A DNA stretch of 64,000 bases from Dryococelus australis (lineage: Eukaryota > Arthropoda > Insecta > Phasmatodea > Phasmatidae), in NCBI GenBank assembly GCA_029891345.1, contig CM056994.1, positions 222,771,991 to 222,835,990 on the forward strand, given 5' to 3'. Shown here piece by piece: positions 1 to 11,882 of the stretch. Under the pieces are notes generated by a model, which saw only the letters and a program-made list of their open reading frames with translations, was not told where the DNA came from and made no database searches. Every line of letters begins with the position of its first letter. The stretch's first letter is position 1. A program made the position numbers and the translations under genes.

Positions 1-140
1 AACACTAGTCATTGGGGAATGCGCCAAAGAACAGCTACAATAACAATTGTAATTGACAGCCAAAGTAATACCTATCCAAACCACAGGTCCATCAGAACTA
101 CTGGCAACATTCTATGTGAGGGAACGAAGGTCACTATATA

Positions 141-473
141 ATGATAAGAAGAACAAGGATACTGGAGTCGGACCGCCTAAGAAATCACCCCGCAATTAAC
201 GCAGGCGAGACGAGAGAAGTTCAGTTGACAGACGAAGCTGCATGTACGTACTTCGGGACAAGGAAGACAGCCAGGGGGGTAGGAGACGAACATATCCCAG
301 CGTCTACTGGCATCAAGATTGGCACTTTACGTGATCCGAGAGTTACAGGTGGTGCATTCAGGAAAGGGCAGCTAGTGTGGCTGTATGAAAGGAAACACCC
401 ATTACACACGTGCTGTGACATCAAATGCACTAATACGTTAAAAAGGCCGATGTGTAAACTAGCAAACGATTAG
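141..473 (+). other. Unrecognised 110-codon open frame, possible retroelement relic
   Basis: I do not recognise this frame as a known gene. It opens with ATG and contains the stretch AFRKGQLVWLYERKH near residues 72-86. That stretch recalls the region just after the integrase core of Gypsy-type LTR retrotransposons, where a GDLVWLY-like motif is common. Nothing else on either side supports an LTR element: no reverse transcriptase, no LTR ends and no zinc-binding motif. The frame is short, the surrounding DNA has stops in all frames, and a chance frame is the simplest explanation. The remaining DNA up to 830 holds nothing I can assign. Confidence 0.12.
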
Positions 474-832
474 GTGTAGCACAGAGCAAAACACAGCTGA
501 CCTTGCAACAGTTCAGCACACACCTGTGGTTGAGACTCCTCGCTGGTCGCCTCAGGATGTGCTTCAGACTTGATTCTTCAGTCTTGACCGTCTGCTGCCA
601 GACAAACGCATGTAAAAACTGTCTGTTCACGCACGGCGTCCAGCAGTTGACCAGAATATCAATCGCGGCCAGGGAGGACATAACTCCGCGCCAGTGCTTG
701 CTGTCTTCACACCGTCTTCTGGTGGCGCGTGTCTTCTTCCTTTAATCTGAGCGAAGGTTTACTTTACTCAGGTTGGGATCAAAACGAGATTCTTTATGGA
801 GCAGTTGGGCATAGGGAACATTTCCGCTGCTA

Positions 833-1253
833 AAGGCTGTTCACGATAAAGTGAGCACTTTTAAAATCAACCTTAGAAAAATGTCACTGCCCCTGCCTGC
901 AAATATTTCAACTGGTGCGCTGAGTGATTTGCGCCCAGTAGAGTTGGTAACGATGGATAGAAAGTAGTTCCGTATGTTAACGTCTAATAAAAAGTGTTAG
1001 GTAACCATTTGTGATAATTTAAATAGTATATTTCGCTTAGTGTTTTTATTTTTAACGCCTGAGTGTAAAAATTAGCAGATTTATAAAATGTTTACTTTTC
1101 TAATAATTTCATAGTTTCACTTGACCGACGCATGAGTAAAGTGATGAGGAGCATGGCAATGTTAGTTTTACATAAGGGGGAAGAATACACAAAGTGTATA
1201 CAAGTAGATCTTAAGCAGGGCTTTCAAAAGTGCTCATTTTACCGTGAACAGCC
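833..1253 (+). mobile_element. Type A TA-flanked MITE, copy 1
   Basis: The copy begins AAGGCTGTTCACGATAAAGT and ends ACCGTGAACAGCC, and both sides carry TA. Its interior matches at least ten other copies in the window, including the marks CAACCTTAG, CCAGTAGAGTTGGTAACG, CTTGACCGACGCATGA and AAGCAGGGCTTTCAAAAGTG. Terminal inverted repeats plus a TA duplication are typical of non-autonomous Tc1/mariner-like elements. That placement is inference, since no transposase with these ends is seen here. The 73-codon frame inside it (1132-1353) is a chance frame. Confidence 0.85.
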
Positions 1254-2739
1254 TATAGGTGCGCTGCTGTTTCAAAGAGGTTGCTTTCAAGCTGCCGGTG
1301 CAATTTATACACTTGTCCCAGCCAATATATTAAGTATTAACTTCAATTTTTAACAATTATTCACGTTCTCAAATGCTGTTAACGCGAATAAACTGTAGAA
1401 AATATAGTTGAGTTTGGCATTGGACTTCCGTAAACATGCTTATTGTATTCAAAAATATTTACAAATTTAAGAGCGAAACAAATACAGCTGTCATCAAAAG
1501 GATTTTTTTTTAAATTTTGTTGTTGTATTTAATTAAAGCGATTGTGTTATACAACGTTTTGCTAACTTCAGTTTCACGGCCGAGTATTATACAACACGGG
1601 GACACATTTCGTTGGTTTGTTCGTTTCTTATTCTAGTTTGAACGCAATATATATGAGAAGATGTAAAAAGAAGTGTGTTTGTTTAATGAATATTGCGATT
1701 ATCCCATTTGTTTACTTGCCAAACGAAGAAAATCCTTTATACATGCAACAAAAGTGCTCTTACTTGGCGGCGAAAATTTCTAGTTGGCAACTGAACGCCT
1801 CGGAAAACATATCAGCACCATCTATGTATCCAGCATACCACATCACAGATGATGTGCGTTCGCGATCGGGTCCTCGGCGTGCTTAGATTTCGATTTATTC
1901 CGAACGAAATTATTCTGCTTGGCCATTCACTAGCAAAGTCTGACCTGACACGCAAACTGCGATATCTGTCAGTTTTACGCTCTTGCACATCGTTATGATA
2001 CAACATTTCCTGGATAGCTGTAGTGTTCAGCTATTGAGGACTTGTCGCTGTTCGGAGGTCCTCGAAACACCTGATAAATGAATCAAATTAATATACATTA
2101 GTTAAACTTATAATGTGCGTCTCGTCATCGTGCCACAAATTGTTAGTTCGTTGCAGAACTTTGTAGCCTTAGCCGTTGAAATATTGGTGTCCGTAGATAA
2201 ACGTGCCAAACAGAGAAGACATGTGACCATTGCAAGAAAGGAACATGTGACACCAAATATCACACTTTAAATGAAACGTGGAACTAAAAACCCGTTAAAC
2301 ATTGATCTCATTTAAAGTATATGCTGTGGAGTGAATCGCTGGTAGTATTATTCTGTATATAATTTAATTTTGGTTGTTTGCTCAGTTTCCGCCGTGAGAC
2401 GTATCACAGTGTCTTAATTATCTGAAGGGAAAGTTTCCTAAGGCCTCGCATTGTACTTTAACGAAGTTAACATGATCTTCTTGAAGCTTTGTTTGCAGTG
2501 GGTTTAAGTGACGTGCGCGTTACGTGAGACAGCAAAACACCCGTTAAAACGTAATCTCAAAGCAACACATTTACAGACACTCGCTCAGTAGTATTGCCAT
2601 AGTTCGTTCGTTTGCGGTTAACTGAACTCTTTAGAAATCAACCTTCAAAAGATTTTCTCTGCCTGTAAACCTGTACGCGTCAACACTTGCTGCGATATCC
2701 ACGGAGTGTGCAGCAAGTTATGAGAACTGGTTACTGAAA
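1254..2739. other. AT-rich stretch without recognised features
   Basis: Mostly AT-rich, with short open frames on both strands that do not resemble any protein I know. I see no repeat shared with the rest of the window and no splice-flanked coding segment. Confidence 0.5.
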
Positions 2740-2961
2740 GCTATTCACGGTAAAGTGAGCACTTTTGAAAGTCCTCTCATTTGAAATAATAATCAATAAA
2801 TATATTTTATTTTAGACGTAGACTTTAACTTCCGAATGCGGTGGAATATACAGACTGCGTGTATTACTAACATTTATTCAAAATGTGTTCAAAGGATAAA
2901 ATATGACTGAAAGGAAAAAGTAACTAGGGCCTCAAAAGTGCTCACTTTACCTTGAACAGCC
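2740..2961 (+). mobile_element. Type B TA-type MITE, copy 1
   Basis: The ends are the same as in type A (GCTATTCACGGTAAAGTGAG at the left, TGCTCACTTTACCTTGAACA toward the right), but the 220-bp interior differs. It shares CAATAAATATATTTTATTTT, GGTGGAATATA and AAAGTAACTAGGGCCT with the copies near 20957 and 34950. Types A and B therefore look like two internally different elements mobilised by one transposase. The flanking TA is degraded at this copy, so the exact ends are uncertain by a few bases. Confidence 0.75.
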
Positions 2962-2986
2962 CGTATACAAGGTGCAATATTCGAAA

Positions 2987-3436
2987 TCAATAACAAATGA
3001 ATAATTTGTTTTGCAGGAAGTTGAGTAAGAATTGTCGCGGTAGTACTACAGTTACATTTCGTAAGTTTCGCAATCGCTTGATCGACGCTCGAACACGTGT
3101 CAGTAGGTCCACGGCAGTGTAAGTTATGACAAGAGGCGGAAGGATATAGAGCGATCTGAAAGTGGAACGCAAGCAGGACTGACATACGTGCTCGGTAAAC
3201 GTGGCGCAGCCATACCGCCCCTGCACCATCGTGCAGCCTCGCCGGTCCATGCTACCTGACAACAACGCACTCCATAAAGCCGGCCCTACACGATCCCCAT
3301 TTCCGTAGCAGTTTTCATACCTATTTTCTGCTAGCGTTTCTGCTCCCGTGCAGGTTACAGTCCAGCCTCCTCCTGAGGAATCTGACTCCGGGTGTAACAG
3401 TTTTCGTACACATGGATATGAACGTAATAAATACAA
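2987..3436 (-). other. Unrecognised 149-codon open frame
   Basis: This is the longest open frame in the window. It lies in a patch slightly richer in G and C than its surroundings (about 3170-3420). The predicted product has a Gly-, Ser- and Cys-containing first half and a basic second half, with no domain I recognise, no signal peptide and no obvious repeats. The downstream end runs into AT-rich DNA where the frame looks random. It may be chance, or an eroded piece of a mobile element. Confidence 0.1.
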
Positions 3437-3519
3437 CTTTGAAAATACGTGATAACTATGGAGTTTTACGCTGTATATAACCGTTTACACAGCTAACTAG
3501 GAAGTTGTGTCCGTAGCTC

Positions 3520-3736
3520 ACATTATTGCTGTTTATAATTTAAGTTATTGCCAGAAAACGCTTATTTCTGCAATATCTTCATCTAAAAGCAATAATGCAA
3601 ACCAAAGTTAAATAAAAAAAAACCACAGGCAGCCGATTGCACTGCGCAATTACTTGTGTATTATTGCTGTTATCCAAAGAAATTCTGGAAATAAACGTTT
3701 TCTGACAATATCATAAATTATAAACGACAATAATGT
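3520..3736. mobile_element. Small foldback element with about 47-bp inverted ends
   Basis: The left arm starts ACATTATTGCTGTTTATAAT and runs to AGAAAACGCTTATTT. The right arm is its reverse complement with a few changes, ending TATAAACGACAATAATGT. The arms are about 47 bp, separated by about 120 bp that also contain short self-complementary pieces. This is the shape of a MITE or foldback element. I could not fix the target-site duplication, so the superfamily is open. Confidence 0.7.
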
Positions 3737-3763
3737 ATCACATAAAATAACTAAAAATTTCGT

Positions 3764-3842
3764 TACATGATGGAGATTTGAACTCTAAAACCAAAAACTT
3801 TTCTATACAAACTCGCTCACTAACCCACTGTGCTATACACAC
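3764..3842 (-). repeat. tRNA-like segment, probable SINE head
   Basis: Read on the minus strand, the segment has AGCACAGTGGGTTAGTGAGC, close to an RNA polymerase III A box, then GAGTTCAAATCTCC, close to a B box. The spacing is wider than in a normal tRNA and the arms do not pair well. It therefore looks like a decayed tRNA-derived SINE head, not a functional tRNA gene. Confidence 0.4.
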
Positions 3843-5468
3843 AACTTGAAAACGAACTCAGTAAATACTTATTCTAATACGTGTAGCAAAAGTGATGTTA
3901 ACCCTCACACACAAAAGCTTTATTATTAGTTTTGTGATATTTTCCCCTTCTTTTAGTCTCCTAACGCATAAACTTGTTTAGTTACGGAAAGCACAATATT
4001 ATTTTTTTTTAAATAAATATTTAAATAATATAATAATGGTTTATTTACTTGCGTAAACGTCCGTTGTACATAAATGTGATAACAGTACCTTGTTTTTTTT
4101 AAATACATGAGCAGTGCCGTTACTATAATTATTTTTCATACATTAATAGCCTGGTACTTGTACTCAGAAAACTTAACTAAATGCAGTCTTCAGGGAGAAA
4201 AAACTCGTTTTCGTACTACATATGATATTTGATTGCATTTGTAGCCCTGCCAACTGCGGAATGTCTGCCATTTGCGAGTTGTTTTTGCCTGCCATTTACA
4301 TTTGTCTCTTAGTACTGTAGGTAACGTGTGGGTATGTACCTGATGCAGTCTTTCTTCTCTTCTGCTATAGAAACTTTTATACCTATTGTTGTGCACATAG
4401 GTCTAACAGCAGGTAGCAGAAATGGGTATCTCGTAGGGACGGCTTAATGGCGCTAATGACTGTTCCCCCCACAGCAGTAAGTGCTCTCGCCGATCTTCTG
4501 GAACTTGCTTGGTGTTCCACGCTGTCTTCAGCTGTCCCACATCTGCGGGGAGCGACCGACAGATAATAACGAACTCTCCGTTACCATAACAGCGCGACGC
4601 TGTGGTCGTAGACGAACTCGGGTATTTTGCCGACGGTAATTGCAGGCAGTATATTTCTGCTCTTGACAACCCACGTGAACTTCACTAACTGCGGTTATAC
4701 CTCCGAGATAATGCAATCTTTTGTCTCGCTCATTATCCAGGGCAAACAAAAGCCGCGCCACACAGATCTGTGTTTACAAATATGACATTAATTTATCTGG
4801 TGTCAACCCATGCACAACAGATATATACTTTCAACTCGGATTCTTTGTTACAAGCATATATGTATGTCGTTCACTGCTGACTCACTACTTTTCTCATCAG
4901 TTAAAAAAATGTGTGTGTGTGTGTATGTGTCAACACAATGAACTGCTTGGGATATTCGTTGTTGTCTGGCTTTTTGTAGTTATTATATGTGATTTTCAAT
5001 GGTTTGTGGTATTTCGTTTATTATGTTGACCGATCCAGTCTATTTAGATTCCCATGATAATCTCATTACTATTGTCATTTAACTGTAAGGATAAAATAAG
5101 TTGAGATCTGCGAAAAGTAATACGGCTGGCGTAATTTTAAAATTTCAATGATGGGAGGTCGTAAGCATAATTTCATGCCAAACGCAGATATTTGCAGTTG
5201 GAATTTGCACTCTGTGAATATTCTCTCATAATTTGGAACAGCTGGGAAAGTGCTCTAAATTAATTAAATTTTGTTTTACTGGCAATCTACTGTGAACTTC
5301 CCCGCTGGAAACGCTGTGATCCGTTTAATTATTTCGGTGACTGCGTCTACGTTTGAATTTTCAATAAGCGTGGTTTTAAAGAATGCACTGTTCTGGGTAA
5401 TGATTGTCATTCATTACCGCCTACTGACTGAAGATCAAATATTCTCAAGTTCTCTTAACGTGAATGTG
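3843..5468. other. Intergenic DNA, short GT microsatellite
   Basis: AT-rich DNA with a more balanced patch at about 4200-4760 whose short minus-strand frames I do not recognise. A (GT)n-like run lies at about 4909-4926. Nothing else stands out. Confidence 0.5.
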
Positions 5469-5532
5469 TTAATACTGGCTGCACTTCTATAGATAGCTCT
5501 TTAATACTGGCTGCACTTCTATAGATAGCTCT
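5469..5532. repeat. Perfect 32-bp tandem duplication
   Basis: The 32-bp unit beginning TTAATACTGGCTGCACTTCT occurs twice in direct succession (5469-5500 and 5501-5532) without a mismatch. A perfect copy in otherwise diverged DNA points to a recent slippage or unequal-exchange event. Confidence 0.95.
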
Positions 5533-7011
5533 TCCGTGCATAACGGTAACGTCTCCTTGCCACTTTTTTTTCCCAACCTCTATATTTTGCTTGCAGCTTA
5601 CTGCTTCTGCAAGTTCGGCTTAAATTAATTCTGTGTTAATAACGCGTTTTTTTTAAGTGTCCCGCTTTGCTACGCAATGCTTGCTTATACTTAGTACTTC
5701 ACTTACTGTAGCATTAAATATCCATCTTTCAATACATAAAGGAGATGTTGGTCTATGATACAGCATTCATAATGTGTATAACTTTCTAAAATATCCACTT
5801 TGAATCCATACAGATACGATCGAATTTTAATAAGTTTAATATTTGGAACGTGAGCTTTAACACAGTCAGCAGTAGTTTGTATTTTGAGTTGTAATCCCAG
5901 ATGGTTAAGTTTTTATTTGTAATGTAGAGATATTAATTGATTTCCTTGTTAAGTAACGTGAACAGTGTTTATTTATTTCTGCTACTTAATAACGATTATT
6001 TCAGAATTATGAATCCTAGACTTCAATTAATCGTGCTTAAAGAAAATAGTTACATATCTTTCAAACACTAAAAGCATTCAATTCTACAAGCTTTAAGCAA
6101 ATACAATATCTAAACTATTAAACACTGATGTAAGTGAATGTCAGAAATAATCAGTTTATCGATAACATATTGTTTCGTTTGAACGGAAAAACACTTTTGG
6201 CTATACTACATTAGGCGTAAATATATGTCAACGACTCAGTCATTTTAAGATGTATGCTTTGCATGGCACGGTTTTGCTGAGAAGTGAGCCTTACTATTAT
6301 CGTGATCTCCGAGCCACTTTGTTACCGACCTAGTGGTCATTACTTATAAAGCGTTACAGCGGTGTTGTCGGTGATTTTCATCGCCACCGTCTCCTCCTTC
6401 ACGACGTGACCGCGGAGCCTGGACGATCACGGTAAACGAGCAACTAACTCCTTCACCACGGGACGTGAATTGTGCTTAACCTTGTATGAGTCACGTGGTG
6501 TGGTTATTGCACTATGAGTAATGCCACAGCGTGAATACGCTGTATATTTACAGTGGCCTTTGTCAGGAAGAAAGCTTATATTTCATCTGGTTCCCACCCC
6601 GTTTCCCAGTCAGTAAGATGGTGCATGTACGTTATTTTATTCAAGGTCGAACTTCAACTTTGGTCGCAAGTCTCTAAACGTATTCAATTTCTCTTCGTGC
6701 ATAGTAAGAAATACATTTCTCAAGGTGTAAAGATAAATTTTATATAAATAGAAATGAAGTACGCCTTTTTAAAGAGTTATTGGGTAAAGAATGTGGGACT
6801 TTTGGTACGCATAGGTGTCGAGTATGGGGGAGGGGAGGATTGTCGCTCCCCTGTGCTGATGACAGTGATTGGTAACTAATTTAGTATGTAATAAGTATTT
6901 GTAGACGCTGTAACCCATTATTTTCAAAAGCTACCATGTTTATAGGCCTCATAACCAAATGTTTCAAATCTTGGCCTTCATGAAATAAATATAACGGCGG
7001 ATAAAGAGGGG
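5533..7011. other. AT-rich stretch without recognised features
   Basis: Very AT-rich, with one more balanced patch at about 6300-6520. I see no coding segment or shared repeat. Confidence 0.5.
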
Positions 7012-7082
7012 GCGGATGGTAAGGTAATGGCCTAAAATTGAAGTTGAAAGGGTGTGTAAGTTCGATCCTGGGCACCTCCGAA
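7012..7082 (+). repeat. tRNA-like relic
   Basis: The segment GGATGGTAAGGTAATGGCC followed by GTAAGTTCGATCCTGGG has the order and spacing of A and B boxes. It is followed by CACCTCCGAAG and a T run. The cloverleaf does not close convincingly, so I read it as a SINE head relic. Confidence 0.35.
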
Positions 7083-7308
7083 GTTTTTTTCCTTTTTTAA
7101 ATTGCGCAATATAAATAGCAAACTACGTAAATATGTTTATTTCGCGTGATTATTTGCCTACATTCAATAAAATAATATTTATTTAGCCACTGCAGTCGGT
7201 CGTCACTTATTCAATCAGTGAAATTGTTTCACGTCACTAATTCAATTAATGACATTTTTTCACTGAAACAATCAGTTGTTTACCACAGATTCGAATTTAG
7301 AGTGCAAT

Positions 7309-7512
7309 CAGTGGTCTTCTGGACTCGCATTCGGAAGGACCTGGGTTCAAATTCTGGTCCAGTCATCTTGATTTAGGTTTTCCAAACTTTCCCTAAGTCG
7401 CTATAGGCGAATGTTGGGATGCTTCGTTACTACAGGCCGCAGGCGATTCCTTCTCCGTTCCTGCTTCTATGAGCAACTCACCCCATCTCTAATGACATCA
7501 CTCTCCCACCTA
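7309..7512 (+). repeat. tRNA-derived SINE, family S2 (SgRP1-like)
   Basis: The head GGACTCGCATTCGGAAGGAC followed by CTGGGTTCAAATTCTGG is a tRNA-like B-box region. It continues into the body ATCTTGATTTAGGTTTTCC, then CCCTAAGTCGC and GGCGAATGTTGGGATG. The same order occurs at 25378 and 37097. From memory it matches the arrangement of SgRP1-type SINEs of orthopterans and relatives. The 3' end abuts a single MITE end at 7515. Confidence 0.75.
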
Positions 7513-7514
7513 CA

Positions 7515-7556
7515 GGCTGTTCACGGTAAACTGAGCACTTCTTAAGGCCTTGCTTG
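7515..7556 (+). mobile_element. Single end of the A/B MITE family
   Basis: AGGCTGTTCACGGTAAACTG followed by AGCACTTCTTAAGGCCTTGC matches the left end of reverse-oriented type A copies. No partner end is seen within the next kilobase, so this is a truncated copy or the left end of an element whose right end has decayed. Confidence 0.6.
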
Positions 7557-9419
7557 AATGTTCATTTTAGCTTATTTGTATCCTTTCGCCAATTATTAAC
7601 ACAAAAATTGTCATGTTACTACTGAACAAAGTGTATACATTTCATAGCTCTCCAAAATTAATGTTTCAGGCCTATGCCTACGTTACAGCCTCAGAAACGA
7701 TCATTTTCCGATTACAGATGCAAGGAACGCTTCGTGTATATTCACCATTGTTCGTACTCGACGTCTGAATCTGCGGCAGGTGCAGAGGTTCTTTATTTTA
7801 TAAGCACAACGATTAGTTTGTTTTTCCTAATTATACGCTGGTTTGTGTTAGTTAATTATCTACCACCATAAAAATAATTTGCTTTAACATTATAACTGTT
7901 TTGAGATTAGTACAAGAGTATCATTTGACTGTTGATAGGATACACAATAATCCAAATTAAGTAACGGATATTAAATTTGATGTGGTTTTGTGGCTTTCAA
8001 AGTTCCTCTAAGTGAACACTAAGTCACTTCGTAACGAAAAAAAGTCTATGACTTCATTTTCTTATACTATCTCCTCGATTATTTTATATTCTTCTCAATA
8101 GAGGAAATTATACATTAAATATAGAAAACATTAAAAATATATATATGTTTTTCTTGCTTTCTGCTAAAAAGTTTTGGGTAACTTTATTTCTGACGAAATA
8201 GAATAATTAACGTTGATGGCGTGCCGTTTTTATACTCATTTTTGCAAAAAAAAAAAAAATAATAATAATAGTCTAGGTGATAACATACAACCGTAGAGGT
8301 TTTGTGCAGTTCAAAACTCTGTTAAAATTTTCTTCAATGCTTTTTCTTGCTAACAAGCTAGGTTATACTATGGTTCTACAATACTTTCTTCCATGATTTT
8401 GTATCCTTTTATCGAAAACCTGTTAACATTTAACTAGGAATTTTTCGCCTTTTTCCGGAACTTGTGAACATGTATTTCTGATTTAACCATGAGTTTTTAC
8501 TTTTTCGTTTATTCGTTTATAGTTTTTCGCTTTTGAGCCACGTAATGAAAGTGGTTCCGACGTTTATATTGCCACTTTGTTATCTTTCTGGTTTACACAC
8601 CACGGCAAAACAACAAATGACCCTTCCTGATGTTTTATACGACAGCAAATGCTTGCTTACTTTTCACTCCCCAAAACACTGTGTGTCAATATAACTACCA
8701 GTTAAATTTATGCCGTCGGCCATGTCGCCCCGGTGCCATTAACACGTAGCAAACACTCTGACTATACCAGAAACAATGTAATTGCTGGAAATAACAGCAC
8801 AATAACGTGATGCTCCACAGCACCATAGAACAACAACAATGAACTTCCACGGACATTGTACACAACATGCGTGTCAAAAATATTGGAAAAGTGGCGATAG
8901 AGCGTGCGTCGGCCAGAGGGCAAACAAACCTGACAGTGGCTTATACCAATACGGCTGCCAAGCGCACAATTGAAACTAAACATTCAGTGTAAACACCACG
9001 TCTGTCACTTAGTTCGACCAAGAGCGTCCCAGGAGAGTGAAAAATATTTACAATGGAAATAAAGAGTCGAATAAATATTATCTGGCAAGAAACAGTCACT
9101 GCTGTAAGGCCTTATCGTTTCATAATTTGAATTTTAAACTTTTTGTAAGTTAAGAGAAATATTTTCATAATTTTTTTTTTAGGGTGTTCAGATTCTCTTA
9201 TTTCTTAAAAGGACGATTGTAATCTTTTCTGAATTGTAAGCAACGAGAAGAGCCGCGAAAATCAGTAAGAATGACTTATTTTAATGCTTTTTAAAAATAT
9301 TACTACACATTTACTTCAAACTTTTTCTTATATTTGTAACCCACTAACGAGTTTCCTTTCTTTCGGAAAATATTCACACAAAGGTACGTTAAAAACCTTT
9401 AAAGTAGGTTTATAATATG
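7557..9419. other. Intergenic DNA
   Basis: AT-rich, with A or T runs (for example 8247-8259). A more balanced patch at about 8690-9010 has two overlapping short minus-strand frames with no recognisable product. No repeat is shared with other parts of the window. Confidence 0.45.
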
Positions 9420-9469
9420 TCGTGTGAAAACGACCCTCAAATAGTGTGAATATGGTGAGTTTATCGCAG

Positions 9470-9640
9470 AATTTCAGAATTCGGCGTTCGGAGTTGTGTA
9501 CAATTCTGGAATTTTCCCGTTTTTTCCCTCAGAATTTCCCGTCTTCCCTCAGAATTTCCCGTTTTCCCCCTTGAAATCGGTCTTTTCGCTAAAAATTTCC
9601 CTTTTTCTTCAAAATTGTCGGCTTTTCCCTTAAGCGCCGA
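9470..9640. repeat. Short diverged tandem repeat, CCCTCAGAATTTCCCGTTTT
   Basis: A unit of about 20-22 bp around CCTCAGAATTTCCCG recurs four to six times with changes. A similar set of AATTTCCCTCAAAA phrases lies at 30530-30650, so the motif is dispersed and is not a purely local expansion. Confidence 0.65.
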
Positions 9641-9689
9641 GTCCCCATTTGCAAGAACGAGTCCCCGAAAGACAGTTTTCGAGCCATTT

Positions 9690-10135
9690 GAAGCATTTGG
9701 GGCTCACTTATTTTACCCGCAGGCCTCCCTCCATCCCTCTCACCACACCCCTAGCTAAGTCACCTCACCTCCTTCCTACCACCCAATCATAACATTAAGA
9801 AAAATCACAAAAGTCTAAAAAAAAAATTCTAAAGAAAATTGAACATTATTTACCTCACATTCATCCCACCAGCCTCACCTCTCCCTCCCCCCTACTCTAC
9901 CCCTCTGACAGTTATTATAAAAAGTCACAAAAATATTCTAAAAATCAAGGAACCTACAACATTAGACCCCTTTCCCTTGCCTCCCCCCCAAAAAAAATTA
10001 GGACTCCTAACTGTTACTAAAAGCACCGACCGCCCCCTTCCCGCTGCTGTAAAACCTCATCCCCCACTTCTCTTGCGGGTCAGGTCTAGCTCAACCTTCA
10101 CCCTCCTCGCTCCAAGCCTGTTGCGTCCAACATGA
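9690..10135. other. Strand-asymmetric pyrimidine-rich DNA
   Basis: The plus strand carries long C- and T-rich stretches (for example 9721-9785 and 9865-9905) broken by related AAAATCACAAAAGTCTAAAA-like tracts at about 9800 and 9925. The pairing of CT-rich and A-rich tracts recurs, suggesting a degraded duplication. The 98-codon frame here is proline-rich only because of the base composition. Confidence 0.5.
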
Positions 10136-10209
10136 TGAAAATGTATTACAATATTATTCCACTCAAGTGTCTAACCAGAACCCTTAGCTATATACTCCTC
10201 TTCTTCACG

Positions 10210-10480
10210 ACTAAGTTTTTCTTATTCCTCCGCACCAATCCGCAACAAATCATCCGCACCAGTGCGCACCAATCCTCGAAAACCCTGCACACCAATACGC
10301 ACCAATCCTCAACTATCCTACAACTCCGTACCAATCATCACCAATCCTCCGCACCAATCCTCAACAATCCTGCGTAATCCTCCGCATCATTCCCCACCAA
10401 TCCTTCGCAATCCTCACCAATTTTCACCAATCCTTCGGTCAATCCCAATCCCTCGTTCGTTCCTTCGATCAGTCCTTCTG
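10210..10480. repeat. Minisatellite of CACCAATCCTC-type units
   Basis: Phrases such as CGCACCAATCCGCA, GCGCACCAATCCTC and CACCAATCCTCCGCACCAAT recur about every 11-22 bp across roughly 270 bp. Open frames across it encode N-, P- and H-rich repeats, which are a by-product of the repeat. Confidence 0.85.
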
Positions 10481-10814
10481 TTTTTACCTCCCCCACACCC
10501 CATACATATATACATTACATTCAATCACCATCTCCAAAGTTTGTACATGTTGACTGAATTAATGTTTTGTATATAGTCCACTATCTATGCATTGTTGTAC
10601 TTAAAGTCTTCATTAATATTCTGTATGTGGATCATTACCTTAATATTTGAGGCGATAATGTAGGTCGCGGCTCCATGATAGTTGAGGTCAAGGGCAGACC
10701 TTCGTATTCGCAATTCATCTTCACTGTATAGAGAGAGAATGCTCCATAACTTCCCAATGTTTGAACAACTACTAAGGTATCAGCATGCATCGCAGCTCTG
10801 TATATACTTTCTCC

Positions 10815-11570
10815 TATTACTCGCAAAACGCCGTCCGATGTTTTCTAATACAGAGAGAAAATTCATCTTTTTTAAATAGTTTCGGGCTTCGAACTCGGTT
10901 CCCTACGCCATATCTGACAGTTATCAGATTGCTTAAAAATTTGTACTTGTTGCGCATGAATACTTAACAGTGCACGAACTGCGCTAATAAGCTTAAAAAA
11001 CTTGCACTATTAATATAATTTCAAAACACATACTTCATCCCGACTCCCGGATAATTCTTCTATACCATATATTTCACCTTATATTTTCTTCCATCATTAG
11101 GCAAAATCACCCAATTTTTATAAGTCGGAAAGAAATTATTATTTAATAGTTTCAGGTCTCGAACTCAGGCCCCTGCACTTTGTCTAACCGGCCGATATTG
11201 CTTAAACATGTATATCGGGTGCACGTAATCAGCCAGAAGATCGCGCACGAACCTCACTGATAAGCATCAAACACTTGCGTCATTAATCGAGTAGCGAACC
11301 ACTTATTTCATTCCAACCCCTTAATTTCTTTCCTAAAACTTTCATTTCGCCTTCATTATTCCTGAAATATTCTCCCATCACTGGGTAAAAACAGCAAATG
11401 GTTTCTAAGTCCGATAGAAAATTTATATTTTTATGGTTTCGAGTCTCAAACTAGAGGCCCTATGACATGCCTAAACGATGCATATTGCTTAGATATTTAT
11501 AATGAGCGTGTATGAGAGCATAATTAGTCAGAAAATAGCGTACAAAATTCAATAAAATATTATCCAATGC
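10815..11570. repeat. Three-unit diverged tandem repeat, about 270-290 bp per unit
   Basis: Three phrases mark the units: TTCGGGCTTCGAACTCGG near 10880, TTCAGGTCTCGAACTCAGG near 11150 and TTCGAGTCTCAAACTAGAGG near 11438. Each follows a GTCCGA/AAGTCGGAAAGAAA-like lead-in and is followed by an ATATTGCTTA or GATTGCTTA phrase. Each unit holds a minus-strand sequence like a tRNA B box (GAACTCGGTTCC-like), so the array may have grown from a tRNA-derived SINE. Confidence 0.65.
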
Positions 11571-11882
11571 ACAGGTCGGTATTCGAACTGTGGTTCATAT
11601 AACACCATATATCATCTTTATCCTTTGTACAAAATTTGTCTAACAGCCTAATTTTTAATTTTAATACACCGTACATTAATACCGTCTTTGGCGATCATTT
11701 TGTTACGTCATGGCGGGCATCTTTGTTATCCTTGTCCCAAAACTAACATAAGCCCACTACTGGCTTTTCATTATTTGCACAGTCACTCTGTTTATTGCCC
11801 GTCATTCTAAATGTGTCACACACGTATCCAGTTCAACAGTTTCGTCCAGCAGACTCACTCTCCACTGTAACGGTTTTTTTCC

